A stretch of 6,287 bases of DNA from the NCBI GenBank assembly GCA_934500865.1, contig CAKSUD010000081.1, positions 1 to 6,287 on the forward strand, written 5' to 3'. The stretch's first letter is position 1, and each line of letters begins with the position of its first letter. The position numbers were made by a program, and so were the translations under genes. Positions 1-6,222 of this stretch are shown here, piece after piece. Source of the stretch: an uncultured Clostridia bacterium. GTDB lineage: Bacteria > Bacillota > Clostridia > TANB77 > RGIG9151. The notes under the pieces are model-generated. The model worked only from the letters and a program-made list of their open reading frames with translations. It was not told the DNA's origin and did no database searches.

Positions 1-105
1 AGATAAAAATAATATCTTTAGAAAAAAAGTTTTGTCCTTTGTTTTTGATTATCCCCTGACTTCGTCATTGTGTGTACTTAGTTTGTGTATAAACATCTAT
101 AGGAT

Positions 106-151
106 AAAACACTGTTTAAACAGCATTAAAACACCATTTAAACGCTGTTTT
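106..151. repeat. 46-nt imperfect palindrome built from two 22-bp tandem units
   Basis: The two 22-bp units (106-127 and 128-149) share AAAACAC, two variable bases, then TTTAAAC; 16 of 22 positions match by hand. The block is also close to its own reverse complement around its centre, with AAAACA at the left edge and TGTTTT at the right. It contains a perfect 12-bp palindrome, CTGTTTAAACAG, at 112-123. It lies about 190 bp upstream of the nuclease gene. It could be a multi-site operator, a recombination or attachment site, or the base of a hairpin. The sequence does not decide between these. Confidence 0.7.
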
Positions 152-288
152 AAAATATGTATTTAGAAGCGTAGAACAACCAGACGGGAGGTTGACAATG
201 TGGTGAAGGGAATTATGACCAACAGTAGAAAAGAGGATTTTCAATGAGAAGATAGCTCATAAGAGAATAACTAATAATATTGTATGAA

Positions 289-321
289 TTGGATGTACAA
301 TCGAATAAAAACGTAACTTTG
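289..321 (+). promoter_or_regulatory. Bacteroidetes-type promoter for the DUF1016 gene
   Basis: TAACTTTG at 314-321 matches the Bacteroidetes -7 consensus TAnnTTTG exactly. A TTG at 289-291 lies 22 nt upstream, close to the spacing expected for the -33 element. Transcription would begin a few bases after 321 and give a leader of roughly 15 nt. An AAGGAG at 333-338 sits only 3 nt before the ATG, so it is a rather tight ribosome-binding site. Confidence 0.6.
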
Positions 322-341
322 TAAATATATCAAAGGAGATT

Positions 342-1457
342 ATGGCTAAAAACACAGATAAACAAGCAATTGAAAATATGTCAGATAACTTTCGTGGTTA
401 TGCAGCATTGCTTCGCAAAATCAAGAAACGGGTACTGATCGCCCAGCAACGGGCGATTTATGCAGCCAATGAAGAAATGCTCAGGATGTATTGGGATATT
501 GGCGGCATGTTGCAGCAAAGTCGGGATGCAGACGGTTGGGGCAAGAAAACCTTGCAACGGTTGGCTGTAGATTTGAAGAATGATTATACCGAGATAAAGG
601 GCTTTTCTGTACGCAATATGCAGTGCATGATACAGTTCTTCAACGAATATAATCAGGAACTTACAATGGTGAAAGGTGTATTTTCTCCAATTACGCAATC
701 AGTGATTGCGCAATTGGAAGAATATAATTTCACCCTCCCTATAAAGCATTTGGGATGGACGCATAATCTTATTCTCTTACAACAGGTCAAGGACATTCGG
801 GCACGTTATTGGTACATGATTCAAAGCATTGCATCGCATTGGAATACACGTTATCTACAAGAAGCCATTAAACTTGACGACTACGGCAAGCATGGTGCGT
901 TAGCAAACAATTTCACAGAAACCCTCCCGACACCGGAAGCAAACGATGTGAAATCCATGCTCAAAGACCCATATATATTCGATATGCTGACTTTCACAGA
1001 GCAATACGATGAGCGTGACGTGGAAATCGGTTTGGTGAAGCATGTGGAGAAATTCCTTGTAGAAATGGGTGCCGGCTTTGCTTTCATGGGACGGCAGTAT
1101 CACATAGAGGTGTCAGGTGATGATTATTATATTGATATATTGATGTATAACGCCTTTTTGCACCGCTACTTAGTAATCGAATTGAAAGATACAGAGTTCA
1201 TTCCTGAATATATCGGCAAACTGAATTTCTACTGCTCTGCCGTAGATGATATTCTTTGCCGAGAGGGGGACAACCGGACTATCGGACTGTTGCTATGCAA
1301 GAGTAAAGACCGTATCAAAGCAGAATATGCTTTGCGTGATATTCAGAAGCCTATCGGAATTTCCGATTATGAATTAGGGCAAGCTCTACCGAAAGATTTC
1401 CGAGGTAGTTTACCTACTATTGAAGAAATTGAGAAGGAATTAGAGTCTGATAGGTGA
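342..1457 (+). CDS. DUF1016 (YhcG-type) PDDEXK nuclease family protein
   Basis: This 371-residue protein has the two-part layout of the DUF1016 family at normal full length. The N-terminal helical domain (about residues 18-165) contains GWGKKTLQRLAVDL (65-78), GFSVRNMQ (87-94) and LGWTHNLILL (137-146), which are family signatures. The C-terminal domain (about 205-350) carries a PDDEXK-type core: E228, then D265 in YYIDILMY, then E280-L-K282 in the IELK strand, followed by GKLNFY (292-297) and IGLLLCKSKDR (314-324). The putative catalytic residues are all present, so the protein is probably an active or recently active nuclease, most likely cytoplasmic. Family members are often found near restriction-modification or mobile genes, and their cellular role is not settled. 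Here the gene stands alone with its own promoter and terminator. I chose the ATG at 342 for its position just after AAGGAG and the promoter. By eye it looks richer in G+C than the two genes downstream; I did not compute this. Confidence 0.92.
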   Translation: MAKNTDKQAIENMSDNFRGYAALLRKIKKRVLIAQQRAIYAANEEMLRMYWDIGGMLQQSRDADGWGKKTLQRLAVDLKNDYTEIKGFSVRNMQCMIQFFNEYNQELTMVKGVFSPITQSVIAQLEEYNFTLPIKHLGWTHNLILLQQVKDIRARYWYMIQSIASHWNTRYLQEAIKLDDYGKHGALANNFTETLPTPEANDVKSMLKDPYIFDMLTFTEQYDERDVEIGLVKHVEKFLVEMGAGFAFMGRQYHIEVSGDDYYIDILMYNAFLHRYLVIELKDTEFIPEYIGKLNFYCSAVDDILCREGDNRTIGLLLCKSKDRIKAEYALRDIQKPIGISDYELGQALPKDFRGSLPTIEEIEKELESDR

Positions 1458-1517
1458 TAAACAAAAATAGTAATACTTTCAAGACAAATTATTCCCTCCA
1501 ATTAATTCGAATTGATT

Positions 1518-1567
1518 AAAGGGAGAACCAATTGGCTCTATGCTGAAAGATTCTCCCTTTTCTTTTA
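1518..1567 (+). terminator. Rho-independent-type terminator of the DUF1016 gene
   Basis: AAAGGGAGAA (1518-1527) pairs perfectly over 10 bp with TTCTCCCTTT (1551-1560). The run TTTCTTTTA follows directly. The 23-nt loop contains the small palindrome CCAATTGG (1528-1535). The hairpin starts 60 nt after the stop codon. The T-rich tail is on the + strand side, so it terminates rightward transcription. Confidence 0.78.
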
Positions 1568-1628
1568 TTTTTTAAAGAGCAGTAGATATTCCACCATTCT
1601 TCTCTGTTCGATGCCCTAAACTACCTTA
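1546..1628. repeat. Left copy of an 83-nt direct repeat flanking the regulator-receptor pair
   Basis: The segment aligns without gaps to 5858-5940, an offset of 4312 bp. The first 22 positions (1546-1567, the 3' arm and tail of the terminator) are identical. In total 55 of the first 65 positions match, then 11 of the next 18, by hand count. The conserved part beyond the terminator, around AAAGAGCAGTAGATATTCCA (1574-1593), is not needed for termination, so shared ancestry is the simplest reading. The sequence does not show whether it is a mobile-element end, a dispersed intergenic repeat or a decayed coding fragment. Confidence 0.85.
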
Positions 1629-1721
1629 TTTCAATAGCTATATGGCAAATATCAGTATGAACCAACATTCTGTTTGATGTAATTTTTCTTTTTTCCTTAA
1701 AGGTTTCTTAAAAGAAATATA

Positions 1722-1741
1722 TACTTTTGCATCAAAAGGGA
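1722..1741 (+). promoter_or_regulatory. Promoter -7 box and ribosome-binding site of the regulator gene
   Basis: TACTTTTG at 1722-1729 is an exact TAnnTTTG match. I see no convincing -33 element at the usual distance. The box ends only 17 nt before the ATG, so the mRNA leader would be about 10-14 nt. AAGGGA at 1736-1741 is a weak ribosome-binding site 5 nt before the start. Confidence 0.55.
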
Positions 1742-1746
1742 CAAAT

Positions 1747-3348
1747 ATGAGAAATATACTATATATCATTATATTAGCAGTAGCATTATGTGCATGTAAC
1801 AATTCCACACAAAAAGATAGGATCTTGGATACGGCAGAATCAATGGCCGTCGAGCATCCCGATTCTGCCCAAACGATACTGGAAACATTATATCCATATT
1901 CAAAATTGACACAACAACAAAGAGCACGATGTAGCATATTGCTCGCTACGACAAAACTTCAACAAAGCAAAGCCTTTGCTTCCGATAGCCTATTGGACAA
2001 CAGTGTGTCATATTTCAAGCAGAATTGTGACAGCATAGAGCTATTCAAGGCCTATCAGCTCAAAGCCTATCAGGCTATGTGGCGTGGACAACAGGATTCA
2101 ATGTTCTATTATTTGCAGCAGTCAATCAACATGATAGGTGATGGGAATAAAACTCAGCTATATTCTTTAAATATGAAACTGGCAGATATTTATTGTGAAC
2201 CGTCTGCTGAAAAAGATTACAATAAAGCAATAGTATATGCAAGGAAAGCATTAACTTATGCAGAGACAGAACAACAAAAGGCCTATGCTCTGCACCAAAT
2301 TGGAGCCTGCTATGGTTTCATCAATGAAAATGATTCCGCATTGGCTTATATCGCCCGTGCCATTGATTTTTCACAACAAAATAAAGGAGAATCAAATTAT
2401 ACAACCTATGTACTGAATTATGCAAATACACCAGGCGTAAATTACGAAAAAGCCAAAAGTTATTTAATGGAATTACCCGAAAACAGTTTGGGCAGGTTGA
2501 TTACTTTAGGTTTTCTCAATCTAAACAACAGGCATACAGGCATTGCAAAATATTTTTGTGACAAAGCTGATTCGTTATATAGCAGTGCTCCCGATAAGTA
2601 TTCAATCAATACATACAACAGTCTCAGAATACTCAAAGCATGTGTAAAATACACCTTGGATGAAGAAGTTTCTGCAAGTGAAGGGATTTCAAGGAACGAT
2701 TCAATTTCACAAGTCATTTCAAGAAAAGAAGCTCTTAATAGTGAGATTTCAAGCAATAACTTACTATTGCAGAAACACATTCATGAATCTCAACTAAGAA
2801 CCCAAAGAAAGATTGTCATCATATTATCAATCGTATTCTTTGGTATAATATTGTTCTTCCTATACGACAGAAATAACAAGAAGCGATATGTCAAAATAAG
2901 AAAAGAACTGGACCAGATTCGTGTCAATCAGATAGAATTACAATCTATCAATCCAGGGAATGACCAAAATTCTGAATTGACTAAGATTTGGAAGAAAAGG
3001 GCAGATATTTGCAGAGACAATTTCATTCGGAATGGATGGATGAAGAAACTTCAAATATTAGAAGGAAACGATAAACATTCAAATGGTTCTTTTCTCCCGC
3101 CTGCAGAAAGGGACAAGCTCAGGAAACAGTTATTCGAAGAATTCACAGACATGATAATCGATATAAAAGCGGCAGGCAATGGAGTCAATCTGGACGATCT
3201 GACACTATGTGTTTTTTGTCTTCTAAAAATAAATAATACAACGATTTCCAAGTGCATGGGGGCTTCAGAAAACGCTATCAGAACCCGAAAAAGCAGACTT
3301 AAAGAAAAGCTTGACCCTCAGATGTATCAATTTATATTCGGTAGTTAA
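1747..3348 (+). CDS. Membrane-spanning TPR lipoprotein with LuxR-like DNA-binding C-terminus
   Basis: This 533-residue protein reads as a one-component transmembrane regulator of a type common in Bacteroidetes. Residues 1-16 form a lipoprotein signal peptide with lipobox LCAC and lipidated Cys17; no acidic surface-export signal follows the cysteine. Residues about 25-300 are helical, with TPR-like repeats clearest at 156-210 (YNKAIVYARKALTYA and DSALAYIARAIDF). A repetitive linker (about 311-340) leads to one hydrophobic span at 356-373. A basic, probably coiled-coil segment (375-402) follows, then a conserved region from about 412. The C-terminal helix-turn-helix (about 484-521) includes TTISKCMGASENAIRTRKSR, typical of LuxR/sigma-region-4-like recognition helices. 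Predicted topology is a periplasmic sensor and a cytoplasmic DNA-binding end. I infer that it controls the receptor gene 145 nt downstream, and perhaps itself. No kinase or receiver domain is present. The ATG at 1747 is the only start that keeps the signal peptide. The architecture is well supported; the ligand and targets are unknown. Confidence 0.88.
   Translation: MRNILYIIILAVALCACNNSTQKDRILDTAESMAVEHPDSAQTILETLYPYSKLTQQQRARCSILLATTKLQQSKAFASDSLLDNSVSYFKQNCDSIELFKAYQLKAYQAMWRGQQDSMFYYLQQSINMIGDGNKTQLYSLNMKLADIYCEPSAEKDYNKAIVYARKALTYAETEQQKAYALHQIGACYGFINENDSALAYIARAIDFSQQNKGESNYTTYVLNYANTPGVNYEKAKSYLMELPENSLGRLITLGFLNLNNRHTGIAKYFCDKADSLYSSAPDKYSINTYNSLRILKACVKYTLDEEVSASEGISRNDSISQVISRKEALNSEISSNNLLLQKHIHESQLRTQRKIVIILSIVFFGIILFFLYDRNNKKRYVKIRKELDQIRVNQIELQSINPGNDQNSELTKIWKKRADICRDNFIRNGWMKKLQILEGNDKHSNGSFLPPAERDKLRKQLFEEFTDMIIDIKAAGNGVNLDDLTLCVFCLLKINNTTISKCMGASENAIRTRKSRLKEKLDPQMYQFIFGS
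2681..2770 (+). repeat. Three 30-bp tandem repeats inside the regulator gene
   Basis: ATTTCAAG recurs at 2686, 2716 and 2746, an exact 30-bp period. Each copy encodes I-S-R or I-S-S (residues 314, 324 and 334) within degenerate ten-residue units. The second half of each unit has diverged. The repeat lies in the periplasmic linker about 20 residues before the membrane span. Confidence 0.65.
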
Positions 3349-3377
3349 TAAACTGATATACATCATAATATAAAAAC

Positions 3378-3427
3378 ATTGAAACAAATGTGAAACACTG
3401 AAACGCACATTGCAACAAATCTGCAAT
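3378..3427 (+). promoter_or_regulatory. Putative operator: two 18-nt direct repeats 31 bp apart
   Basis: ATTGAAACAAATGTGAAA (3378-3395) and ATTGCAACAAATCTGCAA (3409-3426) match at 15 of 18 positions. Their 31-bp spacing is close to three helical turns. TGAAAC occurs at 3380, 3391 and 3399, with the variant TGCAAC at 3411. The second copy also forms a perfect dyad, ATTGCA (3409-3414) with TGCAAT (3422-3427). The block ends about 33 bp upstream of the -7-like box, where activator sites usually sit. I infer that the upstream helix-turn-helix protein may bind here. Confidence 0.5.
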
Positions 3428-3459
3428 GCATAGTTCTAAAGCCCCTATAACTAAAATCA

Positions 3460-3467
3460 TACTTTAG
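3460..3467 (+). promoter_or_regulatory. Candidate -7 box of the receptor gene
   Basis: TACTTTAG is one base from the TAnnTTTG consensus (A for the seventh T). No good -33 element is visible. A weak core promoter next to repeated upstream sites would fit activator-dependent expression. The ATG at 3494 is preceded by an A-rich sequence without a clear Shine-Dalgarno match, which is common in this phylum. Confidence 0.4.
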
Positions 3468-3493
3468 CATTGAATAATAAAATGTAAGCAAGT

Positions 3494-5800
3494 ATGAAAA
3501 GAAATCTTTTATTCATTTTCGTTTTAATGATTGTGCCATTTACAGTCAAGGCGCAAATCAAAGGTGTGGTATGTGACGAGAATCAAAACCCCGTAGAGTT
3601 TGCAAATGTTATTTTGATGGGTGCTGATTCCGTATACATCGCTGGAACAGTAACAGACGTAAGCGGTAAATTTGATTTTTTTACCGATTATTCAAAAGCA
3701 AAGTTTCTACAAATTTCCGCTCTCGGATACAAGACAACCATAAAAACGCTGAATGAGAAAAACGATATTGGAACACTAGTGCTTGTTTCAGACAATATCC
3801 TGCTGGACGAAGTTACAGTAACGGTACAACGACCTTCTCAACATTTGACTAAAGGTGGCATAATCACAACTGTAAATGGGTCTGTTTTGAGTCTGCTCGG
3901 GAATGCAATGGATGTTGTTGAACAACTTCCGGGCGTTATGCGTGAAAATGACAAATTTACTGTTTTTGGCAAAGGGACACCAATAATATATGTAAATGGG
4001 AGAAAATTGACGGACAACAGCGAATTATATAGAATGTCGTCAAAAGATATTGCAAGTGTGGAAGTAATCAGTAATCCCGGTGCAAAATATGGTGCAGAAG
4101 TAAGAGCGGTATTATTAGTCCGCACAATCAAGAAACAAGGAGACGGATTAAGCGGCTCAATACAAGGTGTCGTCCGGGCTGCTCACTCTTGGTCCAATTC
4201 AGACAACTTTTCTCTCAATTTCAGGAAGAATAATCTTGACATATTCGGAGCCTTAACTTTTGACCATTCAAGACGATATCAGCAGCAGAAAAATGTCACC
4301 ATGATAAATACTGGGCATAATCTGTATGATCTGAATTCTGACATTATCATATTGCCTGTCAGCACAACTTATAATGCCAACTTAGGTCTCAACTGGCAAA
4401 TTAACCATAAGAATGTATTGGGAGCAAAATATGAATTTCGAGGTACACCTTACAATCATTCAGACTGGACTACAAATGAAACAATCGAATTAAATGGTAC
4501 CCTTGATAATAAAATAGATTACTATACATACTGGAAAAGAAAGAATATTCCGACAAACATATTGAACATGTATTATATAGGCGAATATGGTGATTGGACT
4601 CTTACTGTAAATAACGACTATTATTCAAGCCGCAATAAAGCTGAACAGGAAATAGATGAAATCTGTTTATCGGAAGAAGAGTCGACAATAAGCAGCCTTA
4701 ATCACATCAACAGTTCAATGTTTGCCTCCAAATCCGTCCTGAAATACGACTTTGGCAAAAATACACTTGAGACTGGTTATGAGTACACCTATACAAACAG
4801 AGCTGATCGATATGATAACTATAATGATTTTTTACCGGATGCAGATGGCAATATCAAGGAACATAATATTGCCGGTTTCATAAGTGCCACTTTCCCCATA
4901 GGAGTCTATGAACTTTCAGGGGGATTAAGGTATGAGCATGCTATATCCGATTACTATGAGAATGGGCTCTTAATATCAGAGCAAAGCCGAAAATATGACC
5001 GTCTGTTTCCCAATATAGACTTTACGTTCTCTATTAAAAAAGCTAAGTTTACTCTATCATATACTGCCAAGACAAAACGGCCACTGTATAGTCAATTAAG
5101 CAGCAATATACAATATGATGACCGCTTTACCTATGAGACAGGAAATCCGCTATTGAAACCGGAAATGAATCACGATGTTTCTTTGGCCGGTATTTACAAA
5201 TGGTTTTTCTTTTCAGCAAGTTATCAATATGTAAAAGATGCTATAGTCGGGATTGTTGAAGCATATAAGGAAGGAGAACCTATAAATCTGATGACTTATA
5301 TGAATTATGATTATATTTCAAAATATACAGCGATGGTATCTTTATCCCCTAAAATATCAATCTGGTCACCTCGTCTGCAATTTAATCTGATGGGACAAGA
5401 CCTTAAAATACCATTTATGGGGACAGAACTGCGAATGAACAATCCATTGTTGTTTATCAATTTCTACAACAGCATATCTGTCGGAAAAGGTTTCACCATT
5501 ACAGGTGATATGCTATGTCATACCTCGGGAGATATGGATGTGGTTACACTAAAACCGTCATGGCAAATAAATCTGGGTGTAACCAAAACAATTGGGAACT
5601 GGTTCTTCCAGCTTAGTGCAACAGACATATTCAAAACCGCCCGTAATTCAATGATAACCTATGGTACTCAAATGAAACTTGACAAATGGAACTATAGTGA
5701 TTCACAGGCTGTTCGGCTTACCTTACGTTATGCATTTAACTCTACGATGAGCAAATATAAAGGAAAGGGTGCCGGTCAAAGCGAAAAGAATCGTTTATAA
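3494..5800 (+). CDS. TonB-dependent-receptor-like outer-membrane beta-barrel protein
   Basis: This 768-residue protein is predicted to sit in the outer membrane. A signal peptide ends at about VKA|Q (cleavage after residue 20). Residues 21 to about 98 form a CarboxypepD_reg-like beta-sandwich (IKGVVCDENQNPVEFANV at 22-39, GTVTDVSGKFDF at 51-62, SALGYK at 75-80). DEVTVTVQ (105-112) resembles a TonB box. The plug follows to about 215, with VEQLPGV (142-148), IYVNGRKLTD (165-174) and VEVISNPGAKYGAEV (189-203). The remainder is a long beta-barrel with GNPLLKPE (550-557), and it ends in RLTLRYAF followed by a short polar tail (SKYKGKGAGQSEKNRL). This layout fits the OMP_b-brl_3 group of Bacteroidetes outer-membrane proteins, at normal length and with no break. 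No SusD-like lipoprotein, protease or modifying enzyme is adjacent, so a SusCD glycan-uptake role is not supported. The substrate is unknown. It lies directly after the membrane-spanning regulator, which is its likely controller. Confidence 0.9.
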   Translation: MKRNLLFIFVLMIVPFTVKAQIKGVVCDENQNPVEFANVILMGADSVYIAGTVTDVSGKFDFFTDYSKAKFLQISALGYKTTIKTLNEKNDIGTLVLVSDNILLDEVTVTVQRPSQHLTKGGIITTVNGSVLSLLGNAMDVVEQLPGVMRENDKFTVFGKGTPIIYVNGRKLTDNSELYRMSSKDIASVEVISNPGAKYGAEVRAVLLVRTIKKQGDGLSGSIQGVVRAAHSWSNSDNFSLNFRKNNLDIFGALTFDHSRRYQQQKNVTMINTGHNLYDLNSDIIILPVSTTYNANLGLNWQINHKNVLGAKYEFRGTPYNHSDWTTNETIELNGTLDNKIDYYTYWKRKNIPTNILNMYYIGEYGDWTLTVNNDYYSSRNKAEQEIDEICLSEEESTISSLNHINSSMFASKSVLKYDFGKNTLETGYEYTYTNRADRYDNYNDFLPDADGNIKEHNIAGFISATFPIGVYELSGGLRYEHAISDYYENGLLISEQSRKYDRLFPNIDFTFSIKKAKFTLSYTAKTKRPLYSQLSSNIQYDDRFTYETGNPLLKPEMNHDVSLAGIYKWFFFSASYQYVKDAIVGIVEAYKEGEPINLMTYMNYDYISKYTAMVSLSPKISIWSPRLQFNLMGQDLKIPFMGTELRMNNPLLFINFYNSISVGKGFTITGDMLCHTSGDMDVVTLKPSWQINLGVTKTIGNWFFQLSATDIFKTARNSMITYGTQMKLDKWNYSDSQAVRLTLRYAFNSTMSKYKGKGAGQSEKNRL

Positions 5801-5828
5801 GATTCAGATTAAGAGAATTACTTTACTA

Positions 5829-5879
5829 AAAAGGGAGGATCTGACGGTAATATGTCAAAAGATTCTCCCTTTTCTTTTA
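5829..5879 (+). terminator. Rho-independent-type terminator of the receptor gene
   Basis: AAAAGGGAGGATC (5829-5841) pairs with GATTCTCCCTTTT (5861-5873) over 13 positions with a single G-T wobble. The loop contains a further TGAC/GTCA pairing (5842-5845 with 5854-5857). CTTTTA follows the stem. The hairpin begins 29 nt after the stop codon. Its 3' arm and tail are identical to those of the terminator at 1518-1567. Confidence 0.78.
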
Positions 5880-5940
5880 CTCTTAAAAGAGCAGCAGATA
5901 TTCCATTCTTCTTCTCCTCTCGAAACTCAGAACGACTTTA
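5858..5940. repeat. Right copy of the 83-nt direct repeat
   Basis: The segment matches 1546-1628 without gaps. AAAGAGCAGCAGATATTCCA at 5886-5905 differs from the left copy by one base. Read on the minus strand, a frame through this copy stays open across the repeat and the terminator (roughly 5937 down to 5817, including VKEKGESF), while the matching frame in the left copy has a TAA in place of a TTA. This could reflect a decayed coding origin, or chance. Confidence 0.85.
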
Positions 5941-5988
5941 CCTTTGTGGCACAGGAAAGAAATATAGAATAATGTAAGCAAAATATAT

Positions 5989-5996
5989 TACCTTTG
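5989..5996 (+). promoter_or_regulatory. Promoter-like -7 box without an intact gene behind it
   Basis: TACCTTTG is an exact TAnnTTTG match. The same octamer occurs at 5939-5946. Neither is followed by a recognisable intact gene inside the window, and neither has a convincing -33 element. One or both may be chance matches, or may drive an RNA or a gene beyond the right edge. Confidence 0.3.
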
Positions 5997-6118
5997 TTAT
6001 CGGCTTAAACAACGAGCTAAAACAAGAAGTGGAACATCGGAAACGAATAGCACAGGAAAAAGAAGAAACTGCCTATATTATTACCCTAAGTGAGTTAATA
6101 ATCAATAAAAGCGTTAAA

Positions 6119-6222
6119 TCTTCATCTTTTAGAATGTACCATTAAAGATTATGACCATGTCTCTGACTTATTACTTGCAAACTATTGATTAATAATCGGT
6201 TGTAAAAACGAAAAGATGAAGA
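6119..6222. repeat. 12-bp perfect inverted repeat with 80-nt spacer
   Basis: TCTTCATCTTTT (6119-6130) is the exact reverse complement of AAAAGATGAAGA (6211-6222). Each arm is preceded at 14-16 nt by the direct repeat TTAATAATC (6095-6103 and 6189-6197). The arrangement mixes direct and inverted repeats, and its function is unknown. Confidence 0.55.

Larger units (their letters stand above)
1..341. other. Non-coding region upstream of the DUF1016 gene
   Basis: I see no supportable gene in this stretch. The only ATG-initiated frames are very short; one at 215-247 gives ten codons. It holds an AT-rich palindromic and tandem element at 106-151 and a promoter close to the downstream gene. Whatever gene lies to the left ends outside the window, and no clear terminator for it is visible here. 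Confidence 0.6.
1458..1746. other. Intergenic region between nuclease and regulator genes
   Basis: The region holds the DUF1016 terminator, one copy of an 83-nt direct repeat, and the promoter of the regulator gene. A perfect 10-bp palindrome AATTCGAATT lies at 1504-1513 just before the terminator. I see no gene on either strand. Minus-strand frames here are short and interrupted. Confidence 0.6.

Noticed and set aside
106..151. Reading the tandem units as a CRISPR array
   Set aside because: There are only two degenerate units with no spacers between them and no cas genes.
215..247. Ten-codon frame in the upstream region
   Set aside because: It is too short, and nothing beyond an ATG and a stop supports translation.
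381..698. Minus-strand frames opposite the nuclease gene (also near 881-1103)
   Set aside because: They lie antisense to a strongly supported DUF1016 coding region and have no promoter, start context or family features of their own.
1747..1800. Lipidation at Cys15 instead of Cys17 in the regulator
   Set aside because: The residues before Cys15 (V-A-L) do not give a small residue at -1, whereas L-C-A before Cys17 fits the lipobox.
1638..1937. Minus-strand 99-codon frame crossing the regulator start
   Set aside because: It is antisense to the promoter and signal-peptide region of the regulator and shows no domain. It is best explained as a chance frame.
2460..4131. Other minus-strand frames opposite the regulator and receptor genes
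   Set aside because: All are shadows of coding sequences whose + strand frames carry clear domain motifs.
3494..5800. Calling the receptor a SusC-type glycan importer
   Set aside because: No SusD-like gene is adjacent, and the plug and barrel motifs fit the OMP_b-brl_3-type group better than SusC.
5769..5972. 67-residue + strand open frame overlapping the end of the receptor gene
   Set aside because: It overlaps the receptor gene and runs straight through the terminator hairpin and the direct repeat. It has no ribosome-binding site and shows no recognisable domain.
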